This document shows, one piece after another, positions 44,486 through 54,585 of a DNA stretch of 64,000 bases. The stretch covers positions 29,445,681 through 29,509,680 of the forward strand of contig OX421965.1 of assembly GCA_949128115.1 (NCBI GenBank), read 5' to 3'. The position numbers were made by a program, and so were the translations under genes. The notes beneath the pieces are model-generated. The model was not told the origin of the DNA, searched no databases, and worked only from the letters and a program-made list of their open reading frames with translations. Position 1 is the stretch's first letter. The number at the start of each line of letters is the position of its first letter. Source of the DNA: Anaspis maculata (Eukaryota; Arthropoda; Insecta; Coleoptera; Scraptiidae).

Positions 44486-45050
44486 TCATGATGTTGAGGT
44501 CTTACCCTGAACTGTATGTAATTATTGTCTATGTAACTAGCACAGTATATTGGTCTGTCAATAAAATGGTTCTATTTGCTTGCGTTTATATACCAAAAAT
44601 AACTATTGAAACCAAACCACTTGAGAGTTTGCAAGGGTTAAGATACAATGAGGAGTGCTTCAGTAGGTATAGGGAATTCAAACATCCCGCGCTTTCAAGC
44701 TAACAAATGTCTCCAGCCAAACACAATCTGTGACCTAGCCTGTCAAATCCAAATTCCACGTACTTTTCAAATTTCCCGCACGTTAAAATCCCCCACATGT
44801 CAAATGCCGATAATACAGATTAAATGCTTGACGACCAGTCAAAAAAGTCACTAGATTCAGTGATAATAACCAAAAGTCACCAGATAAACTGAAAACTTTT
44901 CAAATTTCCCGCGCCACCTGTCAAATGCCGGTAATGCAGATCCAATGCTTAACGACCTGTCAAAAAAGTCACTAGATTCAGTGTTGCCAACCAAAAGTCA
45001 CCAGATAAAAGTCCCTAGAAACGTCTGCCTCAACTGCCGCCATACCTACT

Positions 45051-45056
45051 GGAATT
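45051..45056. repeat. 6-bp target site duplication, right copy (GGAATT)
   Basis: Partner of 34050-34055, perfect match. Confidence 0.92.
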
Positions 45057-45381
45057 ATCCAGGATCTCGTAGAAAACAAGACGTGACAACAAGACATTGA
45101 CGCCGCCACGAGATGTGTCTGTAAATGGAAAAAAGGGGCTTTTCTCGAAATGTGAAGCCGGTAAAAATCGGGCCCTAGTGCAAAAAAACTGTGAGTACCT
45201 ACCAGACGTGTTTTGTCCGTTCAATTTGCCTGTTTATGTGAAATCCGTCCCCTCAACACCGGAACCGGCCAGCGAAGTTCATCAAAGTGCCGTCGAATTT
45301 GAAGAATTCTTTGGTTTTTGGTGTCCGATAGACGCTGAAAAGCCCCCTCCAGACCACGGTTCAATCTCGCCCGCTGACACG
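45057..45381 (+). pseudogene. second part of the interrupted host-like exon
   Basis: Directly after the target duplication the frame entering from 33972 continues (IQDLVENKT), meets TGA at 45084, then reads on in that frame as QQDIDAATRCVCKWKKG. One base later (in the A6/G4 run near 45129-45138) the neighbouring frame takes over: LFSKCEAGKNRALVQKN, then CEYLPDVFCPFNLPVYV and an acidic, proline-rich stretch to about 45381. There a donor-like ACG|GTACGT follows. An earlier donor-like ACT|GTGAGTACC lies at about 45190. One stop and one 1-nt shift in about 100 bases suggest decay of a once-coding exon. I do not know the protein family. If 45190 is the true exon end, the rest is intron. Confidence 0.4.
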
Positions 45382-45399
45382 GTACGTTTTTTCCAATAA

Positions 45400-46110
45400 T
45401 GTCGTCAATAATGACGTTTCTGTCAGATTTGGCCGGGCCTTGTACCGTTTTCATCATTTTTCGGCAAAATGTCAAGAAAAGCCACGCCTAATGGCCCGCT
45501 TCAGACGATAGTGGGTCCCCAAAAGCCCCCGGTCGGCATTTCACACCAAATTTCTCGAAATTCTGTCCGAAAAGCCGAGTTTTCGCCGCAAAATGTGTCA
45601 AGAAATCTCGGACGAATTATTTGAAATGACGATTCCCTGGGAAAAATTGGAATGAATTATGAATTTTCGAAAAATCCCCTAAAATTCGGCAGGAATTTTG
45701 GAAATTTCCCATCGTCAACTTGTATTGCGGTTCGTTTGCGATTTTTTTTTTTAAATACTCCGCCAAAATCCGACGTCTGGTTGTAATTTGTGAAAAGCAG
45801 ACGTCGCACATTATATTCGACTCAAAAAGATGATCATATTCTAAAATCGAAAATCTATATTTGCTTGAAAACAAGGGCTGAAAATCTTACTTCAATGAAT
45901 TTCAAATCCCTTATCAGCTTTTTCTGCTAACAAATCCTCCAGAGTGCCATTGCAAAAAATATCAAATATACAAAAACAACGATAATCGTTTTGCTTATCG
46001 CCGTAGTATCAAGATTCAGCCCTTTGTCTTTTAGTTCGTGAATAAATGTTAAGAATTTTACCCCAAACTTTTGAAATGCATCAAACTGCAGAATGTATGT
46101 AGTCCTATAG
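45400..46110. other. no recognised gene; short inverted match to 52090-52205
   Basis: About 45736-45880 (TTTTTTTTAAATACTCCGCC, AAAATCCGACG, CGCACATTATATTCGACTCA) is matched inverted by about 52090-52205 (GTCAAATACAAATAATGTGCG, GTCGGATTTTGGCGGAATAT). It is a dispersed repeat, or an outer diverged part of the foldback between them. Otherwise nothing recognised. Confidence 0.45.
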
Positions 46111-46623
46111 CAGGGGCGGACTGGGGCTCTAAAAGTTAGGCCGCTGGTGTGATTTGGGGGCCCCCCTGTGAGTCCTGTGACGTGAAGGAGAGTCACAGGC
46201 TAGAACTTTTTTCTTCAATTTGAAATTGAAATTATTATTATTATTGGTAAGAGTATTTGTAACTACCTGGTAAAACCTACCTACTTGGTGGCCTGATAAA
46301 AAAAATTCAAACATCTTCTAGGAACTCAGCAGCTTAAAAGCGCAACTACCTACTGTAACCATATTCATTGTCACAAACGGTAAATTCTTACTTCTGAACT
46401 ACATCTATCTATTGCGCTTTGATATCACTGCCCTTTATCAAAGAAAAAATAACAGGAAGGGAGCCTCGGGGCCCATTTGGTTTTCGTGTAATTTTTTTTG
46501 TATTTTTTTGACCCAATTACTTTTGGTCTGCGGGGGGGCCCTGATCAACCGAAGTTTTGGGGGCCCTTCGCCAAAAATCTAGGCCGGGATTGCGGCCTAG
46601 CGGCCTTGGCCAGTCCGCCCCTG
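46111..46623. mobile_element. hAT-type MITE, 513 bp, 8-bp TSD TCCTATAG
   Basis: Ends CAGGGGCGGACTGG...CCAGTCCGCCCCTG, with TCCTATAG at 46103-46110 and again at 46624-46631, a perfect 8-bp duplication. CAGGGGCGG termini and 8-bp duplications are typical of the hAT superfamily. The interior is G/C-run-rich near both ends (GGGGGCCCCCC, GGGGGGGCCC) and shows no transposase. Confidence 0.9.
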
Positions 46624-46631
46624 TCCTATAG

Positions 46632-47217
46632 TGACGTTTATATTTCCATTTTGTTGGCAACTGTCCTAGATTTTGAATTTTGATCACAGCCATTTTTGCT
46701 CCTATTTTTTTTCCCTTTATCGCCACTAACACTGGCAAATATAATATCCTTCCAAGTTCGTCCAAGATGTAATTTCAGTTTTATTCTGGAGAATGGTCTT
46801 TAGTAATGCTTGTAGAAGAAACAAAAGTTGCGAAAAGTTGCGAAACATCTTCATATTCATTTTTATATCTTCGTGTTAGCTGAAAATAGGATTTTTCCCA
46901 AAGTTGTTTTTCTTCCATTTTTCGACAGAAAATGCCGCAAATTTCAAGATTTTTGCAAGACGAGCCCTTTTTATGCTTGTTCAAGAGTGTACAATGAATT
47001 CAATCGACAATAAATTGCAATACATAAAAGAGCGTCTATTCGCCATGATAAAATATGAACTTTCACCGTTATTTGGGCAGAGAATTCAATGTGGCGACCA
47101 AAATAGCGGCAGAATTATAAAATTTGGCTTGAAAATCAGAATGATCGTACTAGACAAGGGTAAGTTCCAAGTTTCATGGACATCGTCCCACTAATGAAAA
47201 ATTTCAACAAAGCGTTC
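46632..47217. other. no recognised gene
   Basis: Short open frames such as the one at 46904-47194 show no motif. The end near 47080-47217 contains AATGTGGCGACCAAAATAGCGG, a weak relative of the repeat unit that follows. Confidence 0.35.
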
Positions 47218-47730
47218 AGAATGGCGGCAGAGCATCATTTGTCCAAAATCGGATGTATCTTGATCAAATTCACATTTCCTGCAAATGTCACTCAAATCGG
47301 ACCACTTTCAGAGCAATTCAAAATGGTGGATTAAAGATGGCGGCCAAGTGACAAAAATCATTGGTCAACTTTATATGATGGACATGCCGTACGCATTCGA
47401 TTGGCATTTGCACTACATCGATATGTCTTTTCTTTGAGACATAATTCTCCTAATTTAATATTAATAATACAAGATGGCGTCAGAGCATCAGTTGTCGAAA
47501 ATTGAATGTATCTTGATGTCGCTTACATTGCCTGCAAATTTCATTCCAATCAGATCACTTTTAGAAAAACTCAAAATGGCGGATCAAAGATGGCGGCGAA
47601 GTAACAAAAAACCAAAAGTCAACTTGACATTCTGGACATATTATTATGTACTATTGATCAGAGTTCACACGACATGGATATCTCATTTTTCTGAGGAGTT
47701 ATCCCGGGTACGGACGGACGGACGGACAAA
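47218..47730. repeat. two diverged direct copies, period about 250 bp, ending in (GGAC)n
   Basis: GGCGGCAGAGCATCATTTGTC, ATGTATCTTGATC, CCTGCAAATGTCA, TCAAAATGGTGGATTAAAGATGGCGGC near 47222-47345 recurs as GGCGTCAGAGCATCAGTTGTC, ATGTATCTTGATG, CCTGCAAATTTCA, CTCAAAATGGCGGATCAAAGATGGCGGC near 47476-47600. The second copy runs into GGACGGACGGACGGACAAAG at 47713-47732. The style (ATGGCGGC, AAAATCGGA) recalls the array at 32.4-33.6 kb, but it is not the same unit. Confidence 0.78.
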
Positions 47731-48341
47731 GTGAAGCTAAAAGCGTTTTTTCCCCATATTTTGAGGAAGTTCGCTAAAAAGATGAACTGTAAAATGGTGT
47801 AGATGTAAAACTAACCTTACCTCCTTATGCAAAGGCTGACAAAATATATTTCTTTCAATTATTTGATAAGGACCCCGCACGATTCTTATGGAAAATGGCT
47901 CCCGGTTAAATTCTCTGAATTTTTTATATTTTGTAGCTCATGAGATACTAATCAAATACCGTGAACCCCAAACTCAAATAATGGACAGTTTTTTACCCAC
48001 AGGGGGTTGATGTTTGAGGTTTTGGCGGCTTCAAAATGATATTATGACATTAATAAAAGCATTTCATTTGTTTTCTCTTCAAGTTGTGTTTCATGCTGAA
48101 TGTATTTATTTGACAGAAAAATATCAACCCCCTCCTCCACCCCCATAGTACAGTCATTATAGGAAAAATAGGAGAAATAAAATATAACAGGCTGCTGTTT
48201 GGCGGAAAATACGCGTTAGGGGTATACTTACCTATGGTCAAAAGTTGCCATCTGGCAAGTGATAGCGTCATCTTCAAAAAGACTGAAAAGAGGTTTTGAG
48301 GCAAAACCACGAAGCTTGAATAGATGTGCACGGTTTTTGTT

Positions 48342-48432
48342 GATAAAGCGTTGTTAGGCGAATGGTCCGACGCGTTGATTTTTGCAAACTGACCGACCGA
48401 TCTATCGAAGGTTCGAATCCCGCAGTAAACGT
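48342..48432 (+). other. tRNA-like module (A and B box) in the left foldback arm
   Basis: TTAGGCGAATGG at 48354-48365 resembles an RNA polymerase III A box, and GGTTCGAATCC at 48410-48420 is a perfect B-box/T-loop consensus, 45 bases apart. TTGATAA at about 48340 pairs with TTATCAA just after AACG at about 48434. It does not fold into a good cloverleaf, so it is tRNA-derived rather than a tRNA. Such modules drive SINE transcription; activity is inference. Confidence 0.5.
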
Positions 48433-50909
48433 TATCAATTTTTTTTTGCTAAAAAAATGCTTTTTAGGGGCTACAACTACTTTTCGTCCAAGTTTTCATC
48501 ATAGCCTGTGAATTTCTCAAGTTTTAGGTGAATATCATCAAGTTGAAAAATACTACGGTATTTATTGCTAAGCCAAATTCCTTGAGTACCTACTAGTAGG
48601 TTTTCTGATGGTGTCCCGTGTGCAAGTTGGAACTAGAGTATAGGCTTAGTGCCAAATTGTTCCTTAGATCATGCTGAACTAGGACCGCGATGGCAAACAT
48701 TTGAGACCCACGACTGGGCAGCGGGAGGGGGGGGGGGGGTAAAATGTGAAGAAGACATAAAAAATGTTAAACCATAAACCGAAAGAGGTACAGTTATGAA
48801 AGTTACCATACGTATTGGCCATTTTACGCTAATGAAGGTTTAGCAAACCGATTTCATAAATATCAATCATTCCCAGAGATATTTCCAAAAATCTATTTTT
48901 TTTGTCAACATTTTATTGTTAAAAAATCAAAGAATTTTGAGGATAGAGAGATGAAACTTGATGTTTTGACAATTAGTGATGTTAGAAATATAGTCGTGAT
49001 TGGCGAAAATTCCTCGGCATACTATTTTAGAAAATAAGACCGTCAACTGTTTTCACCAGCTTGGCCGCCAGCTTGGATTTCCCTTCGGTGCAGTAGTCGC
49101 AAAAATGACAGGGAACTGTGAGTATGGTATGGTATAGCGTTAGATCATTTTAATACGAAAAGTAACTTCTCAGAAAGGGTTAGTTGCTTCTTTGGCGAGA
49201 AAAATTGCCATTTTATTATCTCCGGTGGCTGTACGAATCCAGTGCCAATGATGGCTGATTTGAAGCTGGAAGCGGTGCAATACGTTTTGTACCATAAAAC
49301 TTGATAGTTAGTGAAGTCGACTACCAAAATTCATGATCATAAATCAAATGGTTTATTGTTGGTGATTGGTTGAAGCAAAGTGTGCTCATTTTTGGCAGAA
49401 AATGCATGAGAACTGTGTTTTTAGTGGACATTACAAAGCTCTGGAGGGAGACCTGCGGCCAAGATTGGCGGCGAAAGTCATGTAACTAATTAAAGTGAGC
49501 ATGCTCTATAACAAGTAGCTGTCATGAATGGTGTAGGTTTCTTGAAGATTTCTAGGGAGGTCGACAAAGATGTTTTTTCATGATAATATTCTCAGGTACA
49601 GTCCCTTCCAAAATTCTCTCTCTTCACTAGGGACTAACTCTTTCGACCACGGTACATTTGCAAGACTGGAACAATTCATTTGTTCGGTTAACTTGAAATC
49701 ACCTTAGTTCACGGAGCTGAAAGATTTGTGATGGTGGTTTTTTACAAACTTACAGACTGTACTTGAAAATATTATTATGAAAAAACATCTTTTTCGACTT
49801 TCCTAGAGATTTTAAAGAAACCTACACGATTCATTACAGCTCCTTGTTAAAGAGCATACTCACTTCAACTGGTAACATGACTTTCGCCGCCAATCTTGGC
49901 CGCAGGTCTTCCTCCAGAGCTTTGTAATGTCCACTAAAAACTCAGTTTTTATGCATTTTTTCCAAAAATGAGCACACGTTGCTTCACCCAATCACCAACA
50001 ATGAACCATTCGATTCATGATCATAAATTTTGGTAGTTGACTTCACAAACTATCAAGTTTTATGGTACGAAACGTATTGTGCTGCTTCCAGCTCCAAATC
50101 AGCCATCATTGGCGCTGGATTCGTGCAGAAGCCGGAGATAACAAAATGACAATTTTTCTCGCCAAAGAAGCAACTAACTCCCTCTGGGAAGTAACTTTTT
50201 GTATTGAAATGATCTAACGCTACCATACTCAGAGTCTCCTGTCATTTTTGCGACTTCTGCACCAAAAAGAAATTCAAGATGGCGGTCAAACTGGTGAAAA
50301 CAGTTGAAGGTCTTGTTTCCTAAAATAGTAGGCCGAGGAATGTTCACCAATCACGACTATATTTCTAACATCACTAATTGTCAAAAGATCAAGTTCCATC
50401 TTTCCATCCTCAAAATTCTTTGATTTTTTTAACAATAAAATGTTTACAAAAAAATTATATTTTTGGAAATATCTCTGAGAATGATTGATATTTATGAAAT
50501 CGGTTTGCTAAACCTTTATTAGCGTAAAATGGCGAATACGTATGGTAACTTTCATAACTGTACCTCTTTCGGTTCATGATTAACCATTTTTTATGTCTTC
50601 ATCACATTTTATCCCCCCTCCTGCTGTCCAGTCGTGGGTCTCAGATGTTCGCCATCACGGTCCTAGTTCAGCATTATCTAAGGAACAATTTGGCACCAAG
50701 CACTATACTCTAGTTCCAACTTGCACACGGGACACCATCAGAAAACCTACTAAAGGTACTCAAGGAATTTGGCTCAGCAATAAATACCGTAGTATTTTTC
50801 AACTTGATGATATTCACCTAAAACTTGAGAAATTCACAGGCTATGATGAAAACTTGGACGAAAAGTAGTTGTAGCCCCTAAAAAGCATTTTTTAGCAAAA
50901 AAAAAATTG

Positions 50910-51003
50910 ATAACGTTTACTGCGGGATTCGAACCTTCGGTAGATCGGTCGGTCAGTTTGCAAAAATCAACGCGTCGGACCATTCGCCTAACAACGCTTT
51001 ATC
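50910..51003 (-). other. tRNA-like module in the right foldback arm
   Basis: Mirror copy of 48342-48432: B box at 50925-50935 and A box at 50980-50991 on the minus strand. Both boxes are intact in both arms, so two outward-to-inward promoters would face each other across the element. Confidence 0.5.
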
Positions 51004-51209
51004 AACAAAAACCGTGCACATCTATTCAAGCTTCGTGGTTTTGCCTCAAAACCTCTTTTCAGTCTTTTTGAAGATGACGCTATCACTTGCCAGATGGCAA
51101 CTTTTGACCATAGGTAAGTATACCCCTAACGCGTATTTTCCGCCAAACAGCAGCCTGTTATATTTTATTTCTCCTATTCGCTATTTTTACTTCTAGAATG
51201 ACTGACCTA

Positions 51210-51739
51210 CCAACCCCTATCTACCATCATAAAATTCGAGATTACTACCAAAAGCCATGCGGATGGCTTCTGTGATTTAAATTATGAATTTTGACATAAA
51301 AATTATTTTCCACCCCTAATGTTGGGGTGCCGATTTTCCAATTTTCCTCGGTTAATTTGGCTACATTTTTGGTATTGTGTACTTCTAATTCTGCTGAACA
51401 AAAAGTTCCCATACCAAAACTTATTCCTATGAACAGTTTTTGTTCTGCAGGGGACTGAAGTTCAATATTTATGCTCTCAAATCTTCAACTTCAGTCCTCT
51501 GTAGAACAAAAGCTGTCCATAGGAATAAGTTTTGGCATGGGAACCTATTGTTTAGCAGAATTAGAAGTACACAATACAAAAAATTCAGCCAAATTAACCA
51601 AGGAAAATTTTAAAATCGGCACCCCAACATTAGGGGTGGAAAATGATTTTCATGTCAAAATCCATAATTTAAATCACAGAAGCCATCCGCATGGGTTTTG
51701 GGAGTAATCTCGAATTTTATGATGGTAGATAGGGGTTGG
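51210..51739. mobile_element. palindromic MITE (530 bp) nested in the right foldback arm
   Basis: Starts CCAACCCCTATCTACCATCA and ends TGATGGTAGATAGGGGTTGG. The two ~260-bp halves are inverted copies (for example CACCCCTAATGTTGGGGTGCC against GGCACCCCAACATTAGGGGTG) around a centre near 51475. The left arm of the host foldback lacks it, having a continuous ...CCACCCCCATAGTACAGTC, so it inserted after the foldback arms formed. Confidence 0.87.
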
Positions 51740-52014
51740 GGGTGGAGGAGGGGGTTGATATTTTTCTGTCAAATAAATACATTCAGCATGAAACACAACT
51801 TGAAGAGAAACCAAATAAAAAGCTTTTATTAACGTCATAATATCATTTTGAAGCCGTCAAAACCTCCAACTTCAACCCCCTGTGGGTAAAAAACTGTCCA
51901 TTATTTGAGTTTGGGGTTCACGGTATTTGATTAGTATTTCATGAGCTACAAAATATCAAAAATTTAGATAATTTAACCGGGAGCCATTTTCCATAAGAAT
52001 CGTGCGGGGTCCTT

Positions 52015-52386
52015 TATAGATTTCCACCTATTGAGAAGACGGATTTCTGTTTATGCCGTTTGAAAATAGGCAGGTAAATGAATAATAAGTTTTAATAATT
52101 ATTTCCATCGATTTAGAAACGAAAATAATTTTGATCACCTTTTTGAGTCAAATACAAATAATGTGCGTCGGATTTTGGCGGAATATTTAAAAAAAAAATT
52201 CGTCAAGTCAAGTTCTCTCACGGGTTAGTTCAGGGTGATGAAAATAAAAATGCGTGAGCGATAATCATTTCTCACGTTGATATTTGGCTGAACACTACTC
52301 GAGTACCGTTCTAGAAATAAGACGAAAGAAAAATAGATTGACAGTTCTCAGGGGACAATAAAGGGTAAAATTGGAATTCAGTCTGC
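52015..52386. other. no recognised gene
   Basis: Contains the inverted partner of 45736-45880 at about 52090-52205. Otherwise AT-rich and featureless up to the gag remnant. Confidence 0.4.
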
Positions 52387-53050
52387 TCACAATTGAATTG
52401 TTGCAATTTTCGACCATTCGCGAAGTGTATATGCGCTTTGTTTAATTTTAACATCACCCTTTATCTTTTGAAATCCATACGCAAATTCTGTAGTTTTGCC
52501 ACCGACATCGACAGTCTCGTAGTACCTTATTGTTGGTGAGTTTGAAATTAACGTACGTTCATACATTGAACGTAACAGAAACTTAGCAGAAACAGTTTCA
52601 AGAAGAGGAGCTTTCTTCTCGATGAACTTGATGAGGTCATAAAGGGCAGGAATTTCAGTTACTTCAGACTGGGTAACTTGATTTTCAAATTTGCTGTTAC
52701 TTATGGGATCTGACCTTGACTGCAGTAAATGAATCAAGAAAGCTCCCCGCTGCTGTTCTTGATCCATCAAATAATCTAAGGATCTTTGATTGCGCTTTGA
52801 ACTATCCACCAAATCTCGTAATTTTGTTGCGGATTCTTTTGGGACAGATTGCAGATTGCATGATTCCCTGGTATGATAAAAATGCGAGACGCGCGAATTA
52901 TTGTAGCGGTCATTCAGGTCTTTCCATGCCACCCTGTAGTTTGCTGATGAATATTCAGATGTGCGCAGGTAGTGCAACTTTTGCACGTCAGTTAACTCTT
53001 CATTCTGATTGATCAAACTTGAGAAAAGAACTCGAAAATTAAGTCAATCC
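52387..53050 (-). pseudogene. gag: BEL/Pao Gag (DUF1759-like) remnant
   Basis: A 209-aa frame from about 53016, extended upstream by FRVLFSSLINQNEELTD to about 53050. It reads LTDVQKLHYLR, NYRVAWKDLNDRYNNSRV, KESATKLRDLVDSSKRNQRSL and LYDLIKFIEKKAPLLE. These match, in order, the Gag segment of the element at 1-7296 (LSDIERFQYLIS, FDSLVERYQNDRVLV, ALRHLVNTFNENLVALE) and the general DUF1759 pattern. The block between HYLR and NYR is shortened, removing the usual SLSGEP..K.LP..GD region. There are no zinc knuckles, RT or LTR nearby. An isolated, probably non-functional fragment. Confidence 0.82.
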
Positions 53051-53059
53051 TCTGGCCTT

Positions 53060-54585
53060 ACCACCAGCCTTGGAAGCTTCATTGTAAATTATTGAATGCC
53101 ATTGTCACTGTACATACTGGTTGGCAAATGCCAAGGAGTTCATCAAATGGAAGGTGTCACTTTGGAGTTGTACCACCCTGTATAGTCAATGCTGAAAATG
53201 AACCTTTTATAGTAGCCCTGAGCCTAATAGTCCAATTAACTAAGATTATTGAAGACAATCAGACCTATTTTGCTCGTAGTTAACTAGCAATATCTCACTA
53301 ATGAGCTGAGCACGTTTTTGTGACAATAACCAATGGAAAAGTCCCTTTCCATGGCAACTTGTTCGCTAGCAATATTGCTAATGAGCTGTATGAAGATAAT
53401 GTAGGACTGATTGTCAAAATTTCAAATTTCATATGCTCATTTTTAATCACCAGACGTCGTCTTTTGCGGCACGCCGTCTTCATTGTTACCTCAATGGTGA
53501 CTGGCGAGTTCTGCTATTAATTATTAATTAATTGGACATTATCGTATACATATGTGTACTTACCTATAGATTTCACGATAGCCGTAAAACGACCCACAAG
53601 AACAACGACCCTCCGTGAATAGCAAACAAACCACAATTTGGGTCAAATTGAGTGAGCCATTGTTTCCAACAGAGTGAAACGTTTTTGAAATATAAAAGTC
53701 GGCGCGGACTTTTAATTAAGATAAGAATGAGTAACTTTCAAGTGTTTCCATGCGCGCGCTCCCGTAAATCTGCATCTCACGCGGCGGGTTAATTTTTCCA
53801 TTTCCACTCTCGTAAAACTCCTTTTACGATCGGGTGGCAATTATTAATAAGTCCACATCAAGAAATGACGCTTTGATAAGAGACTATAATGCCATTGGTG
53901 GTGTTTATGTGTGTGACTTCGGACTTCGCGTGGTGCATTATAAGTCTATTTTCGGCCATCGGGCCGAAATATTACGACCGAAAAGCACGCGAAAAATGAA
54001 GCGGCCGCATTTTTCCGCCGGCTGTCGCTGCTGCATGGATGGTGTTTACAATTTTAACGAATTAGTGGGAAGGTGTGTCGTAAAATCCAAAATTAAACCC
54101 AACGAATATTTTGCCTTAAGTATCTACTTCTCTCGTTATTATGCTTATGGTATGTACAAATTGCGAAACGCTGTCCGCTCGCGAGTAATTAGTATGGCAG
54201 GTAGGTAGGCGCTTCAGCTTGTGGCAATTTCCTCAGGTGTGTGCGCCTCAGAAATTAGTTTTGCAAGAGAAAATTCCCATGGGATTTTCCCGCTCTACAT
54301 TCGCCGGATTTCCAATTAGAATTTCACCGCGACCTGCCCGAATAAATATTCTTGGAGTGGGAGAGTATAGGGCAGAATGAGGAAAGCTGCCGCAATTTCC
54401 TCTGTATAGATAAGTCTTACACCTACCTACTTTTAATAAATTACAATAGCGAAAATTGTAGTTTTACATAAACATACAGAACGAATTACAATAGCGTAAA
54501 AATAGAACAAAACACGCAAAATCTAGAGGACAGCAAAAGACTTCAGACATTTTAATCTTACCGCTGTTATTGAAGCTTGTACCGT
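53060..54585. other. no recognised gene; short direct repeat near 53287 and 53372
   Basis: CTAGCAATAT(CTCA/TG)CTAATGAGCTG occurs at about 53285 and 53371, an 86-base direct repeat. A 124-codon frame from 53834 has no motif and a cysteine-rich patch (CRCCMD) only; I do not support it as a gene. Confidence 0.4.

Larger units (their letters stand above)
34056..45050. mobile_element. compact non-autonomous Polinton/Maverick with giant TIRs (10,995 bp)
   Basis: Seen: ends AGTAGGTATGGCGGC...GCCGCCATACCTACT, a perfect 6-bp duplication GGAATT, and inverted arms of about 4.23 kb (34056-38286 and 40816-45050) that are nearly identical apart from scattered substitutions and a few short indels. The 2.5-kb core holds a 59-bp minisatellite, the C-terminus of a Polinton-type integrase and an unknown 219-aa gene. 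Known: Polintons have 6-bp target duplications, AG-beginning TIRs and a chromodomain integrase. They are normally 15-25 kb, with DNA polymerase B, packaging ATPase, protease and capsid genes; none of those is present here. Inferred: an internally deleted derivative mobilised in trans, recently inserted. Confidence 0.85.
40816..45050 (-). repeat. right 4.23-kb terminal inverted repeat of the Polinton-like element
   Basis: Mirror of 34056-38286. Small differences include a 3-base extra CCT near 44270 relative to the left arm and a few substitutions near 44640-44830. Ends ...CATACCTACT at 45050, followed by GGAATT. It contains the end of the 219-aa gene, so gene conversion or strand switching probably spread this arm to the left end. 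Confidence 0.93.
47868..52014. mobile_element. large foldback element, 4147 bp, 1.7-kb arms
   Basis: Begins AAGGACCCCGCACGATTC and ends GAATCGTGCGGGGTCCTT. The left arm (47868 to about 49607) is matched inverted by about 49750-52014, allowing for a nested 530-bp element in the right arm at 51210-51739. The loop between arms is about 145 bp. Arms differ by scattered substitutions and indels (roughly several percent by eye), more than the Polinton arms, so it is older. No transposase; mirrored ORFs at 48050-48331 and 51014-51196 are the same arm sequence. No clear target duplication: flanks ATTTGAT and TATAGAT share little. Confidence 0.88.

Noticed and set aside
48342..48432. genuine tRNA gene
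   Set aside because: B box is perfect, but acceptor, D and anticodon stems do not form a cloverleaf, and the unit is duplicated within foldback arms.
47868..52014. a second Polinton
   Set aside because: Termini are AAGGACC rather than AG-type Polinton ends, there is no 6-bp duplication, and no Polinton gene fragment is present.
53834..54208. 124-codon plus frame
   Set aside because: No motif, weak composition, no supporting splice or promoter context beyond a chance GTAGGT at its end.
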